From Cannabis sativa (lineage: Eukaryota; Streptophyta; Magnoliopsida; Rosales; Cannabaceae): a DNA stretch of 64,000 nucleotides. The stretch covers positions 1,240,001 through 1,304,000 of the forward strand of contig NC_083603.1 of the NCBI RefSeq assembly GCF_029168945.1, read 5' to 3'. The notes under the pieces are model-generated. The model saw only the letters and a list, made by a program, of their open reading frames with translations. It was not told where the DNA came from and did not search any database. Positions 45,710 to 64,000 of this stretch are shown here, one piece after another (within the stretch, counting starts at the first letter, position 1; every line of letters starts with the position of its first letter). The position numbers and the translations under genes are program-made.

Positions 45710-55293
<9,584 letters not shown>

Positions 55294-55863
55294 CGCCGAA
55301 GACTATTTTGCCTGGATTACAACTGTACGAGCATCAAGATTCCAGCAATGGTGATTGATTTTGGGAGAGTGGAGATTGAAGTGAAAGCTAGGGTTTTGAA
55401 AAAATTAGATCAAAAGGGAAAGTCGGAGTGAGACAGTTCCCAAATCCCAATGGAGCTTGAATTGGCGCCAAAATGAGTGTTGTGTCGTATGAGGTAATTA
55501 TAACCTGTATTGCAGCACACGGACACTTTCGCTTGTAACCAACCAAAATTTGCCACGTGGAAATATAATCCTCATGAAGAAACTGTAACATAATATTCGA
55601 GTAGAATATAAACTATAAATAATAAAGACAATGAAATACCAATAACATAAAAATGAAATAAATATCATCCACAAAAAGCTTACTCTTTCTATCCTCAATC
55701 TCCATATCAAAAACACTTTACCAAGAACAATTTTGTGTCCCACATGTCAAAGTCCATTACAAAATATCTAAAAAGCTATATAACAATCTCCAACTTCATT
55801 GGATCAAAATAAAGCTACAATCTTTAATACCTTACCACCTTCACTTAACATTTTTCTTTTTGC
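55294..55863. promoter_or_regulatory. Divergent promoter region between SMC5 and SIG4
   Basis: 570 bp separate the two start codons. A TATATAA at 55777-55783 lies 80 bp before the SIG4 start and a G-box CACGTG at 55554-55559 about 310 bp before it. The SMC5 side has no clear TATA. The G-box would suit light control of a plastid sigma factor, which is inference. Confidence 0.5.
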
Positions 55864-58591
55864 ATGGCCATTATTAACACAAGTTTATGTTCTTCGCCAA
55901 ACCATTCTTCACACCTTCCAACACTCTCACTCTCCACTATTCAACCTTCCAAATTTGGCCTCAATTTGGTATCAAATGAGGCGGTAGTTGTAGCTGCTGC
56001 AGCTGAGGCAGTAACCCTGGCTCGAGCTGCAGCTCAAGCAGCTAAAGAAGCTGTGGATGAGGTAGGTGGTGGTGGTGGTGATATGATTTGGAGTTGGAAT
56101 GCAAATGTGAATAGTAATAAATTGGTTACGTGGAGAAAGAGAAGTAAAAGTTTGAGAAAAGAAAAAAGTGATGAAAATTTGAAGAACTCAACCGGGTTTT
56201 TGAGTTCAAGAGAAGAGGCAGAGTATTGTTTCATCCTAAAGGTATTTTTTTAATTAATTTTTATACTTTATAATGCATGTATACTTTAGAATATTGTTGT
56301 TTAGTATTTTAAAGTATTCACTGACACTTCATAATTAGTTAACAATTTTTTCAAAAAAAAGTATGAGATCTATTATTAAAATACACCAATAATAATATGT
56401 TACTTCTTATAATACTAAGCAACGTCCGTCCATTAGTATTTCACTTTAAGATATTATAAAGTTTGATTTTTTAAGTTTAACCCCTAATGTTAAATACAAA
56501 ACCCAATGTGAAAAAGGATTATAAACCCAAATTATGTTTATGAGTAAGATAAATATTTAGCTTAGTGTAAAGTTTTTATTGTAATCATATTAAAGAGCAA
56601 AACTAGATTTAGCTCATGTTTGCCCATATGTTACAAAACCCAATGTGAAAAAAACATTATATATACCCTAAAGATTTGAGCTTTATTGGTAAATTTGTAT
56701 TGATTGTTAAAGGAGGGAGCAAAACTAGAAGTAGCTAGGCAAAGATTGAAGAATGATAAAGATCATGAGCCAACCTCACAAGAGTTGGCCAAGGCTATGA
56801 AGATGGAGATAAAGAGCATAGATAAGATATTATGTAAAGAAAGAGAATCACAAGAGAAGATTACAAGGAGTTACAAGAGACTAGTTTCTTCAATTGCTTC
56901 TGGTTACCAAGGCAAAGGATTAACCTTTCAAGACCTTATTCAGGTTCTTAATTATTCCATATTACTATATTTTGATTCTAACTATTGGGTTTGATTTATC
57001 TCAATAATGAAATCATTCTCATTTAGTAGGAAGGTAGCATTGGACTTCTTAGAGGGGCCCACAAGTTTGATCCACATAAAGGGTACAAGTTATCAACTTA
57101 TGTATATTGGTGGATTAGACAAGCTATCATTAAAGCCATACAAAAGAAATCTAGAATGGTCAAGTTGCCGGTGAGTCATTGTCTCATTGTGAATTTACTA
57201 TTCAACCCTTTTTTTGGATTTTGGCTTATGTTACTCTTTAGTTACCATACAATTTTAAATTTGTTACACTAAGGAAATGTAGATGTTAGTTCTAGCTCTA
57301 TCACTATTAGTAAGGGTGACAGTTCAAGTCACAACTCGGGAATTTAATACGAACACGATTCGAGATTTTACGGGATCAATACAATGTAAAAATTAGACGG
57401 GCCGTGTTTGTGTCTATAAATTTTTCGGGTCACATGTCGTGTTCGTGTCAACAATCCAAATATATTTAATGACACGATGACACTAAAAACAACAATTTAA
57501 TTTATAATCCGCTAACAAAACACAAACACGATACGAGATTTTGCGGGTTCGACACAACATAAAATTTATTTGAGTTGTGTTTGTACCCGTGTTTAATAAA
57601 TTTTTCGTATTGCGGATCGTGTTCGGGTCAACAATTTTACAATAAATTTAAAACCCTAACACAATCCGAACATGACACACCGACACAAATTGCCACCCTT
57701 ATCTATTAGTTTATAAAGGTCCACCCTATGTATAGGCAAGTCAATTTTGTATCTAGGGCCTTCCCTAAAAAAATAATATTAAAATTTAATGATATTACAT
57801 TCTACTAGTTAGCGATCTGTTTAAGTGATACCTTTAGCAATTCTCATACGAAAAATGTATTTACTTTTCTTTTTTAGGTTGAAGTTTCAAATTTTAGAAA
57901 AGTATACATTTTCTACATAAAAAATTGAAAAGAAGAATATATATTATTACATTTTGGTGTTTTTATTGGTTAGTTGGTAACTAGTGAATGTATGGATAGC
58001 TTTTGTTATGCAGGGGAACAAGTGTGCTATGATAGCAAAAATCACAGAAGCAAACAATGTCTTAAACAGAAGATTAAACCGTTCACCAACTTATGATGAA
58101 GTTGCCAAAGAGCTCAAACTAGATGTCACAACAGTGAGACTAGTTTCACAAAGAAATCGCCCCCCGATTTCATTGGATCGCGCAATAACCGATAGAGGGC
58201 GAATGACACTACAGGTTACTTGCTTTGAAAAACACTAAACACTCAATCAAACATAGTCAAAACAAATTGAAGCTCATTTGTACATGTTTTTTTGTTTGTT
58301 TTGTTTTAGGAGATTATGCCGGGGCCAGAAGAAACAATACCCGAAAAGATGGTAAAAAGAGAGCTTTTGAAGCAAGAAATGAAGAAGCTTTTGGAGACAG
58401 AATTGAGTGAGAGGGAAGCTCATGTGTTGAGACTCCATTTTGGATTGAATGGAGAGTATCCCAAATCATTTGAAGAGATTGGAAGAGTGTTGAAACTTTC
58501 AAGAGAAAGAGCTAGACAGATTAATGGCATTGCCTTTACAAAGTTACAAAAATCAAGCCTTGTTAAGAATATGAGATTGTTTATTGAATAG
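55864..58591 (+). CDS. SIG4: Plastid RNA polymerase sigma factor, SIG4 type (five exons, 410 aa)
   Basis: Sigma-70 subunit that directs the plastid-encoded RNA polymerase to promoters. Exons: 55864-56241, 56713-56943, 57030-57170, 58014-58214, 58310-58591 (1,233 bp), all GT-AG. The N-terminal third is a transit peptide plus an Ala-rich helix ([21 protein letters not shown]). Region 2: [40 protein letters not shown]. Region 3: [20 protein letters not shown]. Region 4: [15 protein letters not shown] and the helix-turn-helix [19 protein letters not shown]. The short length fits Arabidopsis SIG4 (about 419 aa) better than the longer SIG1-3, 5 and 6. The neighbouring UPF0114 gene supports this through conserved order with At5g13730/At5g13720 (recalled). 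A hAT-type MITE sits in intron 3. Confidence 0.9.
57303..57709. mobile_element. hAT-type MITE in SIG4 intron 3
   Basis: The element 57311-57701 begins TAAGGGTGAC and ends GCCACCCTTA, with internal inverted and direct phrases built on AACACGATACGAGATTTT. Flanking 8 bp are ACTATTAG and TCTATTAG, a one-mismatch 8-bp duplication as expected for hAT elements. About 390 bp, noncoding. Confidence 0.72.
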
Positions 58592-59104
58592 GGTTTAATA
58601 ATACTTGATTAATTGGTTAGAGACAATTAAGAAAAAATGAGTACATATAGAAAACTTGTAAAGAAAAAAAATGAAGGTTTAAATAATAAAAGAAAAATTG
58701 TTTAAGATTCATTATTCAACATTTTGTTATTGTTATATATTTCAGGTTGCTACTAATCAAAATATAATGCTGCAAAAGCAGTTTATTAGTTTGCTCGCTA
58801 TTCATGTTCTAATCGTGATCGTCCTTTCATTGTAGAGCCTGTTCCCAATGGATTAAGGGCCATTTTTATTAGCCGATTGATAATGAAATTGATTTATTTA
58901 TTTTAAAAAAAACATATAATGCTGTATTTTTTACTTAATAAATTAATATGAGATATTTTTAGTGAAAATTTATAAATTTATTAGTAGGTTGATTTGAATG
59001 AAGAGTTTAAGATGTGTGTTTTTATAAGGGTTTAAGATTATTTTGAATCCCTTATATCAAACGCCCCCTTATATATAATGTTTTATTGAATTTTCTTTCA
59101 GAAA
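58592..59104. other. SIG4 3' region
   Basis: AT-rich; no supported gene. It ends at the tRNA gene. Confidence 0.6.
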
Positions 59105-59176
59105 GCGTCTGTAGTCCAACGGTTAGGATAATTGCCTTCCAAGCAATAGACCCGGGTTCGACTCCCGGCAGACGCA
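59105..59176 (+). tRNA. tRNA-Gly(TCC)
   Basis: 72 nt without CCA and without an intron. Acceptor stem GCGTCTG pairs with CAGACGC (59169-59175). The anticodon stem is ATTGC/GCAAT with loop CTTCCAA, anticodon TCC at 59138-59140. The B box GGTTCGACTCC is intact and a T-rich Pol III terminator follows near 59182. All arms pair, so it looks functional. Confidence 0.96.
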
Positions 59177-59302
59177 ATTCTTTCTCTTTTTTTCTTTTCA
59201 ATTCATTGCTTTTGGAAACTTTCTCATATATACTCACTCAATCAACTATTTTACTTTCAAAAAATGTTTCTATAAATTTGAGTGTTACAAAACCATATGT
59301 AT

Positions 59303-59333
<31 letters not shown>

Positions 59334-59366
59334 CAAAAACAAATACAAACAACTCAAGTAAAAAAA
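59177..59366. repeat. Short spacer with a TA microsatellite
   Basis: Spacer between the tRNA gene and a foldback element; (TA)n at about 59310-59332. No gene seen. Confidence 0.6.
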
Positions 59367-59937
59367 AGAGTAATTTGCGGCAAAACCCCCTTAACTATCA
59401 ATTTACTTGCAAAAAACCATCCAACCTCATATTTTGGTGGGAAAACCCTCCAAAGTACTATTCTGTTTACATTTTAAGATGTCGTCTGTCCAGCTCATAA
59501 TTTTGCCCACGTGGCAATGACAAGTCACTAAAAAATTATCCTATGTGGCCATATTTTACAAAATAAAAATAAAACTTTAAGAGTAATTTGAAATTCCCCA
59601 ACTATCAATTTACTTGCAAAAAACCATCTAAAAAACTTTAAGGTTGGATGGTTTTTTGCAAGTAAATTGATAGTTGAGGGAGTTTTGCCGCAAATTACTC
59701 TTAAATTTTTTGTTTTTATTTTAATTTTTATTTTGTAAAATATGGCCACGTAGGATAATTTTTTATTGACCTGTCATTGCCACGTGGGCAAAATTAAGAC
59801 TTAACGAGGCTGAATAGACGACACCTTAAAAATGTAAACGAAACAGTACTTTGGAGGGTTTTCCCACCAAAATATGAGGTTGGATGGTTTTTTGCAAGTA
59901 AATTGATAGTTGAAGGGGTTTTGCCGCAAATTACTCT
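59367..59937. mobile_element. Compound foldback MITE (nested inverted repeats)
   Basis: The terminus AGAGTAATTTGCGGCAAAAC or a variant occurs four times: forward at about 59367 and 59580, reverse ending near 59704 and 59937. The outer arms are over 90 bp and include TATCAATTTACTTGCAAAAA; an inner pair forms a second palindrome at about 59580-59704. Two CCCACGTGG/CCACGTGGG sites lie in the arms. A-rich flanks make the target duplication ambiguous. Non-coding, Mutator-like in appearance. Confidence 0.8.
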
Positions 59938-59962
59938 AAAAAAAAGTAAAACTATATTTAAT

Positions 59963-62900
59963 TTACTCCAAATCTCCCTTGTGAAGATTATGGAGGATAT
60001 ACAAAGAAGCAGATGACAAAAAAATACAAACAGAATAGCTGAGAAGATCCAATCCTGTTGTTATTTGCACCATCTTGCTCCTCTCAAACATCTTCACTAG
60101 CAAAATCATTACAATAACATGTCCCACTTTGGTTTTCAGCTCATCTAGTGAGCTTATCTTCATCCATTTAGGCCTCTCCTGAAAAACAATTCAATTCAAA
60201 ATAATAAACCAAAATATGTTTCTAAATGATGCTTGTTAAGTAGTTGTGTTTTTCAAGTTGGAGAATAAGGCCGTCGAGTTCAATATAATTTTTGGTGTTT
60301 ATTTAATATTTGGAGGCCCGTTCGTTAAATAGGTCCTAAACACAGATTTGACCCGCCTGTATCTAGATAGTATGAGACGAGAAGCCAAACAAGTTCCAAC
60401 CGATGCTTCTTAAGTAGCTGTGTTTTTCAAGTTGGAGAATAAGGCTGAGTCAAATACAATTTTTGTTATTTTTTTTACAAATATTTGAAGGCTCTTGTTA
60501 AATGGGGCTCGAAGCACTGATCTGACCCGCCAATGTCTTGATAATATGAGAAGAGAAAAGCCAAACAAGTTTCCAAATGATGCTGGCTAAGTAGTTGTGT
60601 CTTTCAAGTTCAAGAATAAGGCTGAGTCCAATACAATTTTTGTTATTTTTCTAATAATTGGAGGCCTTCGCCCTAGGCATAGCTCTAACTCGCCTGTATT
60701 TAGATAATATGAGATGAGAAGCCAAACAAGTTCCTAAATGATGCTTGTTAAGTAGAGTTGTGTCATTCAAGTTCGAGAATAAGGCTGCCGAGTTCAATAA
60801 AATTTTTGGTAATTTTCTCATATTTGGAGGCCTTCGTTAAGTGGGGCCCCAGGCACAGATCTGCCTGTATCCACAGTCGGGCCTGTTGGAGAATCAAGGC
60901 TTGTGTAGATGCAACTAGAGTTTTTCTTTTGTAATTTTCCTAATAACTGTGTATTGTGGACAATGTCCCACATGGAATAAATGGTAGAGAATTGAGCCAT
61001 ATATAAGAACATGGGCTACTCCACTCATTGCCAATTGGTTTTGAGATGGAACCCCATGATTCTCAACATGGTATCAGAGCCATATCCCTTGCGGGCAAGT
61101 GATCATATCCGATCCGCACCTATACAGATAGTGACTAGCCATCATCTTGAGGGGGAATATTGTGGACAATGTCCCACATGGAATAAATAGTAGAGAATTG
61201 AGCCATATATAAGAACATGGGCTACTCCACTCATTGCCAATTAGTTTTGAGATGGAACCCCCCCATGATTCTCAACACTGTGGACTAGACAATTTTTGTT
61301 AGTGTGATTTGATCTTTGATTTAGTTCCATTTCATCTTTGATTTTTCTATTGGTGTTGTTTCTTGCAGTGTTTTTTGTCTTGCTAACAATGGTAATGCTC
61401 ACATGAAAGACTTGAAAAATCTATGGAAAGGGACAACAATTGAGAAGTTATTACCTTTAATGCAAACATTCCAAAGAGGGAAGAACCCCGAAGAGCGCGA
61501 TCAACATCAGAAGGCACATCAGGAGGAACATTACTAATGAACAATCCATACAAGCCCATACCAAAGATCAACATCACAGTCCCAGCAAGATAAACATCTG
61601 TTATGTGATCATTACATTATGTTGTCATTATTAGCAAAAGCAAAGAAACTCATAATAAGGAAAAGCTAAGACCAGAAAGACAGTTTTCTGTTGAAATATC
61701 AGTCTTTATATAACGAGTCTTCGAATTGTTGTAAAAGTGAGAAAGAGCCAGAAGGGAGTTCATGGGGAATTAGGCCAATGTTTAGGCGAAACTTGAAACA
61801 AACATCTTTGCAATTTCATTTACTTGGGTCTGTGTTTTAGTGAAGATCATCAAGTTGGTGTTGGTGTTGGTATTTGCCAACATTTTCCACTAGTTCAAAG
61901 GGAGTTCATGGGGAATTAGGCCATTCTTTAGGTGAAACTCGAAACAAGCATCTTTGCATTTTCATTTACTTGTGTCTGTGTTTTAGTGCAGATCATCAAG
62001 TTGGTGTTGGTGTTGGTTTTTACCAACATTTTCCACTAGTTCATTCATAATCATATTCATAATTGCATACACAATGAGAGAAGGAAAATAATTCTTGAAA
62101 AGTTACCAATAGCTTCAACTAGTCTGAGAACCATTTGACCAGTATGAATCCCTTTAACACAGCTACTCCAGTAAACTCTATAAGCATCAACAATGTAAAT
62201 GCAGCCCTGCAAAGATTGAATCTAATCTTTACACTTCTGTTGATGATCACTATAATTTGTACATAAGTATAACTAAAATGGCTATGGAATTTTTAATTTT
62301 GTAGATGAGAGAAATTACATTGAGAAAGCACAAGAGGGAACCAGCCAATGAACCTGCAACTGCAAAAAGTGCCAAAAACCGAAAGTCGAAAATCACCTGT
62401 TCAAACAACAAAATAGTAAAGAATAATCTAGGGTTTGTTTGGTACGCCGTATTAGACTGTATTTATTTTATAGTATTACATTGAATTACATTTGATATAA
62501 TATTTTTTATGTAAAATTATAGACCGTTTTGACTTTTATGTGTGTATAAATATGTAATATTTTAATATTATGATATTTACAACCCATTTGCTATTTCCTA
62601 GTTTAATTTCCAAAGATTAAAGCTTTAACTAACATAACAATCAACTAAATTAAAACAACTTCAAAAATCACCAAACCCATAGAGTATTATGAAAATTTTT
62701 ATTAGCAAAACTAACTTCCTAACAAAATTTATTAACAAAATAATCATGTTTGGTTGCACTAATGCAACCAAAAAATGACCATTAAGATCGTTTTGCGACC
62801 ATTAATGCGATTATTTTGCTAATTTAACATTTTCATCACAAATTTCCTTAAATCTCATAATCCCAAACAATTTCTACCACAATTAAGATTAACCCTTCAC

Positions 62901-63296
62901 TACAACACCCCAAAAGAACTCAACTTTACACAAGTGATTAAAAAAATTAATCAAACTAACCCTTTCAATGCTGGATTCAGTTGCTCTAACAAATCGAAAA
63001 AGAGGGTTAGCCGCGGAGTTAGGTAACGCGTAATTGAAGCCGGAATTAGGCTGTTTTGTTGAAGAGGAGTGTGAAGAAGTAGAGGAGACATGAATGGGGT
63101 CAACATGAGTTGGACTTGAGTTTGTGTTTGAGGTTGTTGATTTTGATTCAGGGGAAGAAGAAGGGCTAAGAGAAGAAGCTGTAATGGGTGAAAAAGTGGT
63201 AATGGTGGAGAAGTTTTTTCTGGGGTTCTTGAAAAGACCACCATGGATGATGGTGAGTGGTCTTGGGGTGGTGGAGATGGAAGTGAACAGAGCCAT
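59963..63296 (-). CDS. UPF0114 family chloroplast membrane protein (five exons, 290 aa)
   Basis: Member of UPF0114 (bacterial YqhA relatives); biochemical role unknown. Exons on the minus strand: 62961-63296, 62319-62396, 62107-62206, 61455-61597, 59963-60178 (873 bp), all GT-AG, phases consistent. Residues 1-105 are a Ser/Thr/Pro-rich transit peptide. The conserved region starts at VRATESSIERVIFDFRFLAL and has membrane helices at FLALFAVAGSLAGSLLCFL, TVMLIFGMGLYGLFIS and VGHVIVMILLVKM, with the hallmark phrases YIVDAYRVYW, GQMVLRLVEAIDVYLAGT and ISSLDELKTKVGHVIVM. I chose the ATG at 63296 because an upstream in-frame ATG (63377) would add 27 residues that weaken the transit peptide. The last intron (60179-61454) carries a tandem array and a TRIM. 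Confidence 0.92.
60224..60880. repeat. Tandem array, four units of about 160-180 bp
   Basis: Units begin with AAATGATGCTTGTTAAGTAG or a variant at about 60224, 60397, 60575 and 60736, and contain TTCAAGTTGGAGAATAAGGC and GAGAAGCCAAACAAGTT. Units differ by small indels. The array lies in the last intron of the UPF0114 gene. Confidence 0.82.
60947..61282 (+). mobile_element. TRIM (terminal-repeat retrotransposon in miniature)
   Basis: Two direct LTRs, 60952-61068 (117 bp) and 61158-61277 (120 bp), both starting TATTGTGGACAATG and ending TTCTCAACA. An initiator tRNA-Met primer site TGGTATCAGAGCC follows the first, and a polypurine tract TTGAGGGGGAA precedes the second. Flanked by CTGTG on both sides (60947-60951, 61278-61282). 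No coding capacity; 326 bp. The 5' end TATTG instead of TG is unusual. It lies within the last UPF0114 intron. Confidence 0.87.
61752..62043. repeat. 146-bp tandem duplication in a UPF0114 intron
   Basis: 61752-61897 and 61898-62043 both run from AAGGGAGTTCATGGGG to TTTTCCACTAGTTCA with about a dozen differences. It lies in intron 3, between exons 61455-61597 and 62107-62206. Confidence 0.85.
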
Positions 63297-63490
63297 TGGA
63301 ACAACAAAAAAAAAAAAAGTAGAGATGGGATTTTTTTCAGAAGAGAGTGTAGATATTTTTATGTATTCAATACTCATTTTGGTGTTGTTTTGCTACTCAA
63401 TTGACCGGTAATACCGGTAATTTGTAAAAAAGACAAAAGGTTTACACGTGCGTGTATGGAATCACTATTCATTTCACACGTGCTACCAAT
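63297..63490 (-). promoter_or_regulatory. UPF0114 upstream region with two G-boxes
   Basis: G-box cores CACGTG at 63445-63450 and 63477-63482 lie about 150 and 180 bp upstream of the start codon, and ACCGGTAATACCGGTAA at 63403-63419 is a short direct repeat. Paired G-boxes fit light- or ABA-responsive control; this is inference. Confidence 0.5.
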
Positions 63491-64000
63491 GTTTTTCCTA
63501 CCTAAATTTGATCAGTCAAGTTCTATATCAATTTGAACTTTTGTTCTTAAAAAAAAAGAAGAGTTCTATATGAAAAAAGAGTCAGTGCCAAACTTAAATT
63601 TGCATTTTTGGATTTAGTGTTAAATTTCAATATAATTGGAATCAGAATAATCAATGGAAGAAATATATCGGTTTAAAATAGAATAATCGGAAACATTATT
63701 ATTACCCTTTGGCTAGTAGCAACTGAATTATAGCACTCTACTTCATAACCTTCTTAAAGTCGCCATCCCTTACTAAGATCATATCATCTAAAATAAATTT
63801 TAGTATGTAATTTAGTAAAAAACAATGAACCTAAATCCTACCATATATATATAATGAAACTATAATTTGATCCATTTCTATTTATATCAATTATAGAAGT
63901 TGACTGCCTTGTTTGAAAAAGAACTTCCAAAAACAACCTTGGAAAAATTTAAGCTTTCTTGATTGACATTTCCAACAGGATAAAACTATTATTTGATTCT
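63491..64000. other. Right-end intergenic sequence
   Basis: AT-rich sequence with no supported gene or repeat structure. Confidence 0.6.

Noticed and set aside
59052..59237. Small frames over the tRNA
   Set aside because: They read across the tRNA gene and have no other support.
60224..60880. CRISPR-like array
   Set aside because: Units are contiguous, roughly 175 bp and diverged, with no constant repeat/spacer pattern, and the DNA is from a plant nucleus; it is an intronic satellite-type array.

Overview
The window is nuclear DNA of a flowering plant, almost certainly a eudicot. The genes are intron-rich and AT-rich, several encode chloroplast-targeted proteins (RETICULATA-related, plastid ribosomal protein uL1c, a plastid sigma factor, a UPF0114 membrane protein), and there are CC-NBS-LRR genes, a PPR gene and many plant-type LTR retrotransposons and MITEs. 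The species cannot be named from sequence alone.

Layout. (1) 1-13.7 kb is a nested retrotransposon stack. A Copia element on the minus strand (419-13713, 490-bp LTRs, ATAGA target duplication) has its 5' LTR split by a Gypsy-type element (7235-13431, about 1.2-kb LTRs, ATTAT duplication, tRNA-Asp primer site). The Gypsy element carries only gag-protease. The Copia pol is broken by stops and frameshifts although its two LTRs look identical. The stack probably sits inside the remains of a third element. (2) 14.6-27.9 kb holds three tandem, same-strand CC-NBS-LRR genes. The first lacks, exactly, the intron found in the other two and has lost 42 LRR residues in frame. Fragments of a WD40-repeat gene lie between and beside them, and a 16-bp promoter motif is shared by all three. 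(3) 28.8-32 kb: a PPR gene with a probable 5'-UTR intron, then a Mutator-type foldback element. (4) 32.4-35.3 kb: an eight-exon RETICULATA-related gene. (5) 35.3-42 kb: gene-poor DNA with MITEs, tandem repeats and an old LTR. (6) 42.1-44.9 kb: seven-exon plastid uL1c gene. (7) 45.7-55.3 kb: complete 30-exon SMC5 on the minus strand, including one GC-AG intron. (8) 55.9-58.6 kb: five-exon SIG4-type sigma factor, divergent from SMC5. (9) 59.1 kb: tRNA-Gly(TCC). (10) 60-63.3 kb: five-exon UPF0114 gene whose introns hold a TRIM element, a roughly 175-bp tandem array and a 146-bp duplication.

The genes do not form a pathway. Three themes link them: plastid biogenesis (RER, uL1c, SIG4, UPF0114), genome maintenance (SMC5) and immune receptors (NLRs). 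SIG4 next to UPF0114 matches the adjacency I recall for Arabidopsis At5g13730/At5g13720. Exon models were derived by hand from splice consensus and reading frame; all spliced coding lengths divide by three. No clearly new biochemical system was found. The most unusual material is the gag-protease-only Gypsy element with clustered LTR differences and the intron-loss NLR.
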